A stretch of DNA of 64,000 bases from the NCBI GenBank assembly GCA_964035015.1, contig OZ035997.1, forward strand, positions 10,753,207 through 10,817,206, written 5' to 3'. Below, piece after piece: positions 1 through 14,300 of the stretch. Both the position numbers and the translations under genes were made by a program. The notes below the pieces were generated by a model. The model did no database searches, was not told the origin of the DNA, and saw only the letters and a program-made list of their open reading frames with translations. The DNA is from Corallium rubrum. Lineage: Eukaryota; Cnidaria; Anthozoa; Scleralcyonacea; Coralliidae. Numbering within the stretch: position 1 is the stretch's first letter; each line of letters opens with the position of its first letter.

Positions 1-107
1 GTGATGTGATGTGATGTGATGTGATGTGATGTGATGTGATGTGATGTGATGTGATGTGATGTGATGAGGTGTGATGTGATGTGATGTGATGTGATGTGAT
101 GTGACGT
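1..107 (+). repeat. (GTGAT)n microsatellite
   Basis: About 21 units of GTGAT with two interruptions; truncated by the window edge. Lies in the SNAPC4-like intron after exon 8. Confidence 0.95.
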
Positions 108-149
108 GGATGTCGTTTCATTTTGTACAACAGGAGTGAGGTGACTTAC

Positions 150-236
150 TTTGTTTGCTCTATCACTGCTTTTATATTTTCGATTTCTCTTTCCTCTTCT
201 TCAGTTTTGGATTTTCTAGGAGTAAGTGCTTCTATC
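150..236 (-). CDS. SNAPC4: SNAPC4-like exon 8, last in window
   Basis: 87 nt, (R)[20 protein letters not shown] then IKAVIEQT, leaving AA. Acceptor ATTACCAG, donor GTAAGT at 149. The next exon must begin left of the window; the (GTGAT)n tract starts 40 bp into the intron. Confidence 0.8.
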
Positions 237-3200
237 CTGGTAATGAGAAGACAGACAAAACAAACTAAGGTATAGGCACTAAGAAAAGCTACCAAAATTT
301 AGTAAAGAGAAACAACATGTTTGGAACAAGTCTCTGAAATGGTATTTTCTGATTCTCAGAAGAGACGGCTTAAGGAACATTGGGGTCCTAAGGAAAATTC
401 AGATTCTGGGGCCACTTGAAAAGGGAGCACGGGTGGCGTGTGCTGGTAGCGCGCTGCCTATGGGTGACGGCTTGGGAATGAACCCGTTGTCCACCTTTGA
501 ACTAATGTGAGTAGAGTTGTAGTTGATCTCTCCTGTGCTTCCAGGGTTTTTCGCCGGGTTCTCCGGTTTTCCTCCCTCTATAAAATCAACACCTACTACA
601 TCTTAGCTGTGATCCGTGGTCTGAACTGTGTCGTATGGCGGCGGCCTGGAGCGCCTTGGATATATGCCTCGACACGGCCACGTTGATCTGCGTCCTTCGC
701 ATTTCAGCCACTGGCTGCAAGTAAGGATGATTAGATCCTAGTCCTTTACCCTTTTAAAAGGTTGACTAGTTGAACACCAGTCCTCGAGGCACGGGAGCGG
801 TTATATTACTTATCAGTTACCAATATAGATATCTTCTTTGGTCTCATAACTTATTTCAACAAAATAATTGTGTTGGTTATTCTGTGAAGGTAAATCAAGA
901 TTGTTGTGCATTTCTCATGGACGTTCTCGTGCACACGGTCATGGAGTTCATGCAGGATGGTTTATATTATGGAATATAGTAGATGATTCTGTAGTACACG
1001 GCTTAGTTACCATGCTCAGCGTACTGACACTCTAAAATTTCAAGAATCTCAAATTCTTATATGATACATTTTATCAAACCGGTATGGCACCCAAAAGTCC
1101 CCAGAGTCATACTCTCGCACGCGCGGCCCGAAAATGCTGGCTCTGGGAACGAGATTGCTATAGTATCAAAATATTTTTTTTATTTATACAATATTTTGTT
1201 CACGACGATTGCCCCAAAAGCTATATATAGCTTATCGAGGGAGCTTTCGCCATTTTACAATGGCGATATGACGATAATGGCGATAATTTGGAGGATATGA
1301 CGTTTTATAATAGTTATATGCTGTATAACTGATGTACATACAATTAGAATCATTTACATTCTGCCGTGTCTAAATTGTTGTGCAGTTGAAAAATGCTCAG
1401 GTATTTGAGCTAGAATAATCAGACCTCCCGCTGTGACGACGCGTCTAGTTCAATGTCTCCGCAAGCCGTACCTTGCGTTACAGCCAATCGACTCGGCCTA
1501 ACATTTAATTACCTATAATTGATGGCTATTTGTTGTTTATATTGGGTATTGTATATAGTGTACAGCAACAAACATACAGTACCTCTGCAACAAGGGCGTT
1601 AATTTGGTTGCTAGTACATCAGATTTCACAGCATCAGCAAGAATTTTATTCTCTTCCTTACTCCCTAAAAACGAAAGTTAACATCATCACAGCTATCCTC
1701 ACCATACTACAATAACTCTCATTATGAGTTTGTTCCTCCCCTTTAAGAATTTTGTGCAATTATTCAAACACTTTTGCTACAATAAAACACACATGTCAAA
1801 ATATATACACATTGTAAAAGTATTCTTTCCGCTAACATCCAAATAATAGTACATGGGTCTAATGCCCAAAAGTGTTTTTCCGAGTTCCAGTTGCAGTTCA
1901 AGCTGACGTAAGAGCAACGAACGACTCCCGTAGATATTAGTAACATCCGGTCACTCAGGCCTCGTGGATAAATGACTCTTCAGGAACGAGTCACCCCCCT
2001 AGATTTAATTGAGGGAACAGTCGTCGCTAAAAGGAATGATTCAAAAGAACCACATCCCCAGTCTCCTTTTTTGCGGCTTTTCCCAAATGTGCATGTCGTC
2101 AAATCTGTGTTTCCCGTGACTCTCAATATTTTTGCAATTTTCTGGATCACTAACCCCAACAACACCCTTAAACCTGGTCAAACGTCTGGTTTACCGCCTA
2201 GCTTTTTGGGAAAAGACATATTCGACAACATACATGCACATTTGGGAAACGTTGATGAACGACCAGGAGGATCTTTTTAGAAGAAAATTATCATTTTTAG
2301 TGTACACTTGGGGGAAATAAGGAACTCGGCCGAGGTATCGTCTACTGGTTCCAAATATGCAGTGACGACTTAAGATGACTTACTCTAAACCTGACCTTGA
2401 TCCCAGCCTCATTACAATCATTTTCTGATTCTAACCCAAATGGATCTCTTCCTATATGCACTAAGATAGAATGTTCAGACTCCAGAGGGTCATTCAGTAC
2501 TGCTACCAAGCAAAGATCAAATCAGCTCTGATGTAATTTGTATGAGGATGCCATGTCCGTCCAGAGGACCAATCAACTAATGTACATTGACTGTTGTGTT
2601 GCTAAGTCAGATGATGGATAAACCTCGGATGTGTCCACATGATGATGACGACGACGTACTACTTTCGGGGAGCCGCTACTTTCGGGGTGGGTGGGTGGGG
2701 GGGGGGGGGGGACCGCTACTTTCGGGCGCCGCTATTCTTGGGGGACGCTATTTTGGGGGGGCCCTATTTTCGGAGGGCGCTACTTTCGGGATTCTACGAC
2801 AATAGATAATCCTCCATTGCATGATTAGTTGATAACAGTATTCGTGTAATACTGAAGTATTCACTATTCGTTTGCAAAATAAAAAAAGAAACTGAATAAT
2901 TTTTTCTATTCACTCATTTTTTGGGCCGGTCAAAATCTGGGCAGGGTTGGCTCCCTTTGCCTCATTGATAATCTGCCACTGCCATCGCTCGGTATTATAT
3001 GAGCATCTTCATCAGCGACAAAACTTACAAGGTTTGGAAGCCTTTTCAAAAGGATATGGCTGACCAATAGATTTCCGCAGTTTCGTGTCTTCATTGTCAG
3101 GTGGACCCTACAAAACAGGAATGCGTTACAACGTGTTAAAGATGTTGTGATGGTTTCATGAGGTTCTCTTGCACTTCTTTTTTATTACAATGTATAATTT

Positions 3201-5318
3201 TTTATGTGGCAAATAAATAATGATGATAGTTCAAACAGCCAATTCTCGTTATAGCGGTCACCGTCACGACCTGAGTTTGATCTCCGCGCAATTGGTGGGT
3301 TGCAATCAATGCCCTGAGATTTAGAGGACAAACACACAGCGGCCATGTTGGTCAGTGCTGTACCAACCAACATGGCCCCCATGACGTTACATGCAACCCA
3401 ACAATAGTGTACACACGTAAAAATCTCACAGCTTGTCAACAGGATGTGTTTACAACAGGCTAGTACAGCAAGGCTGTTAACAGGTTGTAACAATGCTGTT
3501 CATTCAACAAGCTTCTACAACCTTTTTAGCATCAACCTTTTAACAAGTTGTTAGCTGCAGCATGGTAACAGGTTGTTGGAACAAGTCGGAACAGCTCGGC
3601 TGTAACAACTTATTTGCAGGTCTGTAACAGCTTGCGCGTTTTTACGTGTGTAGTAAGGAAGTGCAATCACGTGACTTTAATGATGTAAAATAGATGTGTA
3701 TCCCTAGAGAGTGCAGCATTGTCTTTAATGCGACAAATACGCGGTGGAACTGATGGAAAAATAATGAAAATATTGTAAAACACATTCCATTGAGATTTTG
3801 AAAAAATAAATATATGTTATTTACCGGCTGGGAGGTCCGTATAGAGAAATATTTCGCGAGGTCTCAAAAACTGCCCGAGGCCGCAGGCCGAGGGTCCTTT
3901 TTGAGACCGAGGGAAATATTTCTCTATACGGACCGACCAAAATCGTACGATTAATCGTACGATTTATAATTTACATAATTAAGTAAATTAACATAATTTA
4001 ATTGCGTAATCGAGATGACATTCACGTGATATTCAAAAGTCCAAAGTTTATCGTTCGACAGTAAACAACTGCCGACATGCAGTCTGACAGGGAAGCTTGG
4101 AACGTCTTTTGTGATAAAAAACCAGTCAAAACTTGAAGATCTAGTGCTTTTAAAGTTTAGTTGATAAAGATTCTTCGTCCTTCTTCGTCGCTTGCTCGTT
4201 TTTGGCTGTTCGTTTGGAAAATCGCTTTCAATACTCGGCTGACGGCATGGAAATTGAAAGTGGGTCGTTCGAGTTTGAAGACGAAAATGCTTGTAAGAAG
4301 CCATTTGAAACTTTTTTCAAAGACATGACACGATACGAGGTTGGCATGTGGAAAATATTTGACTAAAGGGTAAAGACTTATAGCGGTTCTGTTGAGTATA
4401 GTTGGACAACAGAAGAATGACAGTTTAGTATCAAAAGGTTTCAGTTTTCTGTCCTCTCGTGGTATGTTTTTTAATATATACTTCTATATAGTTTCATTTA
4501 GTGATTCAAAATACTGTGTTCACAAGTTTATGTATGTTTTGCCTATTGTTTTAAACTGTTTTCATACGTCGTTGAGCAATAATATTTTAAAACTTTATAA
4601 ATGTCGCTGGCTGAAATTTTGCTTTTTCACGGCATCCTCGCTTTCTTTTAAAATTCGCTGTTTTCACACGAAGTTGTCAAAGCCATTTGGATAATAAAAC
4701 TCATTTGTATCCCCGTAGCTCTCTGTTGAATATATTTTTTCTGTGGCAAGCGAAATAGTTATGAAAATAGATCAATTTTACGGCCTATAAAACACATTAA
4801 AAAAATTATCTCGAGCGGTCCGTACGGGCTCATACGGACCGCTCGTTAACCAATCAGAAAGCAGGATTTGGTAGGATACGGACCGAAAAAAAATAATGTG
4901 CTTTATTTAAATAGAGATAAACATCGAACATCAATTGGCCATCACTTGTGGCCTAGAAAATATAAGTACTGTTAACTGTCAGAAACGACATAATTGGGAT
5001 TTTGAGATCCAGGTCATTTATGAGTTCTACAAGAAAGTTAACTGTAACAGCATTCTAACCTAACCACCACCATGAAATGCTTTAGCAATTAGCTGCATGA
5101 CCTCTTCGAAGACGAATATTACCACACAAGTTACCTCCCGTGGACTTACCTCTTTGGATTTGTCTTTAAAATATGGATTCGAACAACTCGATAGCCGTTT
5201 GAACACCAACGCTTCTGCCTGTGCTATGGAACGCTGAGTCATGTGGGTGAGACCAAGCTAGAAAACAAAATTTCTATAGTTAGCTGACGTCGATCGATTG
5301 TCATCTGTTGTTTGCCTA

Positions 5319-5400
<82 letters not shown>

Positions 5401-8400
5401 GGTTGAATACATGGACGATTCGCTGAACCGACCGCTGGACATCTGTTCATTAGTTCGTTCGTGCTAACAGATATTATGTGAAGCATGCATGGACAACATT
5501 ATATACTGTACATTAAAAATAAACATACGTAAAGTTGATAAAATGCATTTCAAACTTTAACCTAGACCTTCTCCTGGTCTGGCGGGCGCTCAGTGATATA
5601 TAATCCATTTAACCTCTTAAGTTTTCCCTCACATATCAATAAACGAACAAAGTCAACACCGCTGCCAAACGTTTGCGCATGCGTGAATTCGCTAGAGTAA
5701 ACATTGCAAGAGAAGTGGGAACTAGCCGTAGCGACAACAATCAGACAGTGAAGGCTAAGTAAGACTCGACTATTCATTTGTGTTTTAAAAAAGGGTAAAG
5801 AAAATTACGAATGGGTAATTTCAGAATATGTTACAATGTTGACAAAGAAGCCATACACAAATTATGTTAACATGCTAATTATGTTAACATGCTATGTAAT
5901 CGAGTGAAATGCCCAATATTACTTATAACATACACAAATTACCTACCTTACCTTCTTGGTAGTATGCTTATAATTTTAATCATGGCCAGCAAAGCATGCG
6001 CACTGAATCCCTTATTAATTAATTCAATATGGCGTCCTTCAATAGATTTCTTAAGGAAATATAAAGAACAATCATTTTCGGTTATTTACTATTGTAAATT
6101 CCGACATGCGAACGTCCAAAACTTCACCAAATTGAACAATCGTTGAGCACTACAATTTCTATCAAGTTTGGAGCGTCCTAAATAGGTTCCCGAGCCCCTC
6201 ATAAGCATACCTCTTATTCGCTGTTTGAAGTCTCTTAATCTGCTATAGCACTTATTTTGGAGCTCCAATTTTGGCTGCTTCTGTGTTGTTTGTCCACGAT
6301 GCAAACGTCTGAATTTGCTCGGGATGAACGATACTTTGTTTTGCGGAGTTGTTCGTTCCACTTTTTCGTTGTTTAATAGGTTCTGAAACACTTAAAATGT
6401 ACGCTTTTAGTGCAGCCCAGTCGTTGTAATTTAATCCATCAAGCGCCAAGATAAATACTAAACTTGGGTAAGAAATGGGTCAATAAAACATTTTAGTGAA
6501 TAACTCTACTTTAATTTATTGTTATAGACTTCTGTTTATAGCCGAAATGATCGATATTTAGCCATCAGAATCTTTAAATTAATATTTCCATCTAAATCTG
6601 AGCCCACAGGCCACTGCCGCTGGCTGTCCTCGATTTCTGGCCATGTTTTGTGTCGGACTCTCGGACCAGTCCAAATATTTCAGTGTTTTCCCGCTCTTTT
6701 CTGAGGTACGAGCTCGGACGTCGCGCATGCGCAAAACGTTTGGCAGCGGTGTTAACAAAGTCTGGATAGTATAAAAACTTAATTTACACGATATTGTTTA
6801 TACAAAAATTCGTCTTGACGCTTGACGATCTTAATATTTACTGTAATAATTAGCCATTCCAGGTTAGTAATATTGTGACCAAGGGTCCAGTATATTCTAA
6901 AGCGTGCGGGTAGCATTAATCCAACTCTCTATAGTTATCATGCTAAGTACTCTTACCTGCAGTTCTATATTTTCCAGGAGAGACCTCTCAGTTCTTCTTA
7001 GCTCTTCTTCAATAATGGCCTAGTTGATGAAACAATACCATGCACGAAATGCTTACGAAAACATAATACATCTGCACTATTTTGAAAATAGCATTAACCC
7101 GCAAAGTACGACATCAGTGGAAGGCGCAACAGCATGCGCAATAACGTTTTTAAATGCTGTACAGTTGGCGGACATGTACAGCATTTGATAAGCGATAAAA
7201 GTTATACCATAACAATTGTTCAACAAGCTTCGCTGTCATGTTCCACGTCTTGGTTCCACATTTCCCCTATCTAATGGCTTGGAGACATTGTGCATGACTG
7301 TATGATATTTTAGTAAATGTAGATTCGGTTAACCCTACTGTTAGTACTGTACCTGGGGAAATCTACAGCAGCGTTCTAACCCGCCGTTGACTTAGAAGTT
7401 GCACTTTTATCGCAATTGGTCCAGGTCGAGTCTTAAACGAGATTTGAGGAATTCGAACAAACCCCTCTTATTAGATCAGACAAATAATAGTAGACGGGGA
7501 AATGACTATTATATAAACCCAAGCCGCGAAATAAATCTTGGAAATCTGCCAGTCATTGTGACTGGTAAGAAATGAAATTTGCCGGTCACGGAAGATTTGT
7601 TACCGGTCATATTTGATTTTTCATTTATTGCCTATTAATTAACGTTTAAGTGCAATGTGCACTTGTGTAGCCGGTATAAGTTAGTTTACTTATAGAACAA
7701 CATGAAAATTGTCCAAAAAAATATTATTCCTTTGGCAAGAAAAAGATGAACAAACTGAACGTCTGCAACGATTGTAAAAGCAACATTTTCCGAAACAAAA
7801 AAAAACAACCTTGATTTCACTCGCATTTTTTTTGAGGAAAAAAATTACCGGTCATGCATGACCGGTAGGTATTACCGGACTAACTGGATAATTTTACCAA
7901 TCAATCACCGTTGACTGGCACTAATTTCGAGGCTAAGATATGAATCAAAGAGAAAATGACTTGATTAGTACAGTGAAACATGGTCCCTAGAATTATATTG
8001 TCTGGAGACGCGGCGAACATCAAAGCGGTTAACAATGAGCTACAATTTAGGTTGAGGGTGGCAAATAAGGTGCACAATCTTTTGTTTTATGGTCATTAAT
8101 ATTTATAAAGCAATGCTGTTATTGGTTGATTGCTTCATTATGCGAAAAATACAATGTGTTCAGCAAGCGTTAAGGTGAAATAAGGTGCACAAATGTGAAC
8201 AAAAACCTAGAACAAAAACTTTGGCCGCGTTTCCAGACAATTTATTTCTAGGGACTATGAGTGAAACAAGAACCTACTAAAAAAAAATTCTTAATTTCAG
8301 CCTGAGGTTCTTAATAGTTGTAGGTTCTTGTTAGCGGGTTTTTACTGTGTTCTCTAAAGCGAAGCTTAAGTTGAATTTTCAATAATTAAAATTAAACTTA

Positions 8401-11267
8401 CAAAAGACACAAAACTTACAAAAGATGTTGAAAAGTCTGAAAACAAGTCATAATGAATTTATACTTAAGGCGGGGGTTAACCCAAACTATATATAGGAGA
8501 TTCTTCCAAATTGTCATAACAGGCCAGGTTTTACTCCAAACCATGACAAACTATATATCATATGAAAGCTTATGAAGCATAGATTCTGAAAATATAATAA
8601 ATATAATTTATATTATCAATAATTACATTATAACCTGACACCGGCTACCACTTGCTGTGAATTACCTATTCCCTTCGAGAAAAGATTTCAGAGTGGACTA
8701 TTACACTAAACTGCCTATTTTCAGTGCCAAATAAAAGATCACAGATGCCTTTGGATGAGCATAGAACTTTTTTATACTATAAAATAAATGAAATACTAGT
8801 CATACTTTTGTTCAAAACTTCCCCAAAATTCGACATTTCAAAAATCTCTATACTTAGCCAAGAAAGCTCATCTGGAACAACAATCTCTGATATTAAGGTA
8901 CTGTAATATAAAATCAGTAATGATTGAAAACGGGGTTAAGAGGTACCATATGATAAATTGAACATACATGACTTGTGCATGTGGTACGTTTGCGAGCTTG
9001 GTTTGATGTAACAGACGTGTGGTAGACGTTCGTCAAAATTATGTATGAGCCTCAGACTGGGTTCAAACCTGCAATCTTCTAAATACCGGTTTACAGACGC
9101 TCTAACCATTGAGACTCAGTATATGCCTCCTAAGTGGTAGCGTTTGCATACGAGATGTAGATGTACCGCATGTTAAGTTTATTTTAAAGCCATTAAGCCA
9201 ACTCGGTGTTCAAAACTCTTCTAAAATCCTGGAAATACGAGCCAGAAAATATAAACGTATCGCACTATCTTTTACTAACTCCAATAATTGAGTAAATGAC
9301 AAATATCCATAAGAATATTTAACAAATAAGACACAAAGCTTCGTGTATACTTAAAAAAAAAAAGGGCTTGTATATAGTGCTCGCTGATGAAGACTTTATA
9401 CCCTGGGTACAAGATTGGATGACTTCATGGTATTTTATACGTATGCCCAGTCCAGTGAATCAAAGCGTGCTTTGTGAACACCTCATTTCATAAACAACGT
9501 TACCCCCAAAAAAGCCCGATGTGGATTAAATTTAAAAAAATTCTTAAATTTCTTCATAAATTAACACTGCCGTATAAAGACCATGTTACACGAGGCAATT
9601 TTCCTTGCAACTTGCAACGCAATTTTTGTCGAAAAAAAATATTGCAAGTTGCAGTGGGGGAGTCACACGTTGCAACTTGTCTCGTGGCGTTGCGAAAAGT
9701 AGAAGCTGCTTCTACTTTCTCTGCGACTCGCAACGCAATTTTTCGTTGCGAGACTAGTTGCAAACATGGGGTGTCACACGAGGAAATCTTTCTTGCAACT
9801 TGCAATACAACGCAATGACAACATCATTGCGTTGCAACTTGCAAGGATAATTGCCTTGTGGCTCGTGTGACATGGCCTTAACTAAGGCCTCATTCGTTAT
9901 CTTATATTATCTTAAGAACAATTCAGCTACAGTACATACCTGATATTTTCTATTCAAACTCAAACAGCGGCGCACTTCGCTCTGTTCCCCAACATTATCG
10001 TCATTAGTGTAATCCTCATTCAATGTTTCAGTGTGATTGCCTAATTCCTCTGCTCCGGTTTCAACATCTGTCATTTGCTCTGTTTCTGAAACAGATTCGA
10101 GATAAGCATACTCGGAAGGCATCTCGTACACTGGGCTCCGACAAAAGTCTTCTTTGGAGTTTCTACGTTCAGAAGTAATGTTCTTTTTGGGTGGTTGTAC
10201 ATGTAGTTCAGTAAGCGTGTAATCATCGTTCTGGTCGTCAGAGTAAACAGGGCTATCAATTTGTGCAGCGCTTGCTTGGTAGGTTAAACTACCAGGAATT
10301 AATATCCCTTGCGTTTCCTGAGGCTGGCCTTCCTGAGCATCATCTGTCTGCCTTTGCTGTGAGTATGGGCTCACTGGTGTGAGTATAAGCTCAACTTCGT
10401 CTGAATTATCACATGGGTAAATCGCAGATATCTTGTAAGAAATAGCTCCATTAGAATCCTGTGTGATTTCATTGTGTTTCTCACTCTGCTCTGATGTGAG
10501 TTGGATATTGCCAAGCGCACTTTCGTCAGTAATTTCTTCAGTTTCGCTACCAGAAGAAATAACATCGACAGGAACTCGCTAAAGAGAAGAAGAAGAAGAA
10601 GAAAAAAAACAGTTTAACGGTAACTTCGTGTTGCTGGTTTTCAAAGTAACGACGTACGTGGTCATAGCAGAGGAAGATTCAAGGAATGAAGGTAAGAAAG
10701 AAAGTAGGAAAGAATGTAGAGAAAAGATGAAATAAGAAAAAGGGAATGAAGGAAAGCAAGAAGGAAAGCCAAGAGAGAATGAGAGAAAAAGAACGAGAAG
10801 GAAGAAAGAAATGGAAGGAAGAGCAAGGAGGAAGAAAAAAGGATAAAAAGGAAAGAAACAAAATGAAAAGAGAGAGGGAAACAGGAAGAAAGAAAAAGGA
10901 TTATATAAAAACTGAATACACATACCTGCTCATTGAGTATTTTTTCGTCATCTAGGTCTTGGATATATTCAAGTGATTTAATAATGGCTAGAAAATTGGA
11001 TAAACTACAAGTTACATTTGGCTCCAGCTCCAGGCTCCAAAATGTGTACCGATATCAATTGTTTCAGGTTAATGTAGGGTACAATGGTCTGACACAGGCA
11101 AGGAATAGCCCTTGAACAGTTAAAGACTCATTGGCCTCATCATCTATAGCTTGCACAGACTTATAGCCTAATTAACATACTGTATACAATAAAACGTTTA
11201 AGAAATATTTTAACAAAAGTTTATAATGCCCGTCCGTGAAATGTGATCGCGATTAGCCGTCAATTGC

Positions 11268-11362
<95 letters not shown>

Positions 11363-14300
11363 GTTTATTCGCATCACAAATAAATATTTACATCAATTGA
11401 TAAATACACAAATACATATGACATGGCACAGGTCACCAGAAATAGTAAAAGCTAAACGAGTCTGGTTACCTTTAGTTAAAATATTTCAAATAATATCTGT
11501 ATATTCTAGGGTGAGGCGGTTCAGGGTAAAAACCGAAAACCGAAAACCGCCTGGAAAAACCCGAAAAACCCGAAAAAATCGATATTTATATCTGTAGATT
11601 TACTTGATTAAACTTCACGCTACACGTTCAAGACTTTAGTTTTTAAAACAGTTAGTACAATGTATCGTAATATTTACAAGAATTAAATTTTCAAACATTG
11701 TAGCTATATACGTTCTACACACAAGGAAATGACTAAGTAACAGTAAAACTGGCTTTCTTTCTATCTATATACAAGCGAATGCGATAGTCTATCCTTACAA
11801 ATTCTCCGCTAGGAAGACAAGTTTGTCAACTTTCTCGGGCTTTAGTTGCGCTCGCGCTGGTGTAGCAACTTGCCCCGCTTTGCTAAAAAGCCTCTCTGAT
11901 GGCGAACTGGTGGCTTGAATGGCGAGATATATTCTTGCCAATTGTGACAGTAACGGAAGTTCTTTTGCGTTAACCGTCCACCATTCTAAAGGTTCGTCGT
12001 CTCCGTCAATGACTGGATAACTGAGGTAAGTGTCAATCTCCTTGGAGAGACGGCTATGTGGAGAGGCTGCTGGTGACGCCGTTTCTTTCTTTTTCAGGCT
12101 GGTCAATGCCCCAAGGCTGAGTTTTGCCTTCTTTGCAGCGGGCGATGGCAAGACATCTTCTTCTTCTTCTTCAATGCTGCACTCTAGAAGAACAACATTC
12201 TTCAAGAGCTCGTCTTTGACATTGTTCAATTCTTCGCTTTCTGTTTCTAAAAAATCAGTCTTGTATCTAGCATCCAAGAATGATGCGACATTCATCAAAC
12301 CTTTCAATCGATCGGCAACATAACGCGCTTGTAGTCGCGTCATGACCTCCTCCTTGATTTCGGCGGCCAATGGCAAATCGTCATCTTGAGGGGCCAATTC
12401 AGTTGTTGACAGGCGATGGAGAATTGGCTTTAACGCACTTATTGTCACATAGTTGCTCGCAGACATAATATCTGTGAACGCCTTCAGCGGACCAAGTGCT
12501 TTATCCACACACTCCAAGACTTCCAAATCTTGCCACTTCGGGACCAAATGGGAAGTATCCTTGTCGTTGCCAAGAACTCGTCGAATGGCCTTCTTATTGC
12601 GCAGCACCCTGCTGATCATGTGTTGTGTGGAACCCCAACGTGTTGGGCACATCTAAAATCATTGTTCATGCGACACAACAAAAATTGTTTAGTAAAAAAC
12701 AGTAACTAAGTTTTGAAACTTTTGATTGACTTAAGTTTATATAGTCTCAATAATACATAACACATTGCTCACGAACCTATTAATATAATGATATTAAAAA
12801 TACTCAATTACTCAATACCCACCGATGACAAATTCTTGAACTTTTGTCCAGGTTCCTCTTGAACTTGAGCTGCGGCAAGATCTCTCCGTCTCTTCCAGCT
12901 TGTGCCAAAAGCTGCCACGATTTTCTTGGATACACCCAATGCACGCTGTACTCTTGGGTTGTTCTTCATGGTATTGGTGATTGCGAGGTGGAGATTGTGT
13001 CCAAAACATGGCAAGTTTGTCCATTTGTTGTCTTTGCAGGCTTTCTTTATGTTTGAACCATTGTCTGTGGTTATGGCAATTTGCTTCGAAGCGCTCAGTT
13101 TCCAATGCCCAAGCATGTCGTTCATCGTCTCGGTCAACTGTTCGGCAGTGTGGTCATCAGGAACAAACTTTGTCCCAAGGTTTCGGCTTTGTAACTTCCA
13201 CTCAGCGTCTACCCAATGCAACGTGAATCCCATGTACGGTGTCAAGCCGTGAGAAGACCACATGTCAGTTGTAGATGCGAAGTAGTTTATGCTGTTTAAG
13301 TCTAGCATAACTGCTTCTCTGGTGACATCATACAGCTTTGCAAGTTTGTTTTTCGAAAACGTTGTCTTGTTTGGAATCTTGTAGCGTGGCTCTAATACGT
13401 TCAATAGTTTTTGAAATCCTGGTCGACTCACTGCGTTAAACGGGACGTTGTCTTTACAGAGAAAGTATGTGATGGCATCTGTTATACTTTCGTGGCGCTT
13501 GTTACCAGGTGTTAATGGCGTGCTGCTGGCAAAGAGGCTCTTTACTGTAGGTTGGGTAACTTGCGTATCTGATGAAACTGGGCTGCTATCGCTTGTCGCT
13601 CGACTCGGTGCTGACTTTCGTCCTGATGGAGTCATCGTCGCATATTGGGAAGGATGGGTTCTTCGAAGATGTTGCAGCAAATTGGTTGTGTTTCCTCCCT
13701 TGTTTTTAACGGACTGCGTACAGATTTTGCACACGGCAAAATCCTCTCCTCTTTCTGGCTTCTTAAAGAAATTCCAAACTGCACTCTTACTCATTTTAAC
13801 AAAAACAGAAAGACTTCGGGATAGTGTACGCAAACGACCAACTGAAGTTTAATGTTTGAATGCTATTGCACGTGTTTATATGTTAATTTGTTAACTCTGA
13901 ATATTTTTGCGATGAGTCATACGCTACCTGTCTTCGCAGAGGTCCGCTTTCTGTTGAACCAATCAGGGCGCTGATTTGCTGAACCAATCAAGCGTGTGAT
14001 CCGGCTTAGCTTTGATGCTTCGCTTCCCTGTAATTATTACTGCCATTTTGTTTCAATGTTACTGAGATTCAAACGGGTTTTTTCGGTTTTTTGCCTGGAG
14101 CAACATCGGTCGAATCGGTTTTCGAAAAACATCGGTTTTTTCCGGTTTATCGATTAACCGCCTCACCCTACTATATTCAAATTTGTACATTTAATATCAA
14201 GGTATTTCTCTGATTAATTTTTATATACTTGTGGCGTTCTAGTAAATGCAAATCAAATCTTCCGCGATTTTATTTTTGAAAGATGATTTGCTAAGAGTTT

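Noticed and set aside
3000-3029. Alternative reading of the exon 6 region on minus into [20 protein letters not shown]
   Set aside because: Needs read-through of a GTAAGT donor in another frame; the GPPDNEDTK frame joins exons 5 and 7 perfectly.
5239-5442. Frame with (TDRQ)n
   Set aside because: Translation of the (TCTG)n microsatellite.
6089-6449. Candidate exon of the SNAPC4-like gene
   Set aside because: Lies inside the 9-bp-flanked Mutator-like element, and exons 4 and 5 already join in phase without it.
9474-9818. 114-aa frame on plus and 83-aa on minus
   Set aside because: Both run through the TTGCAACTTGCAA MITE; no domain.
10579-10923. 114-aa Phe/Ser-rich frame on the minus strand and its Lys/Glu-rich counterpart
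   Set aside because: Product of a GA-rich low-complexity intron tract.
12030-13852. Several plus-strand frames of 67-134 aa
   Set aside because: Antisense shadows of the hAT transposase.
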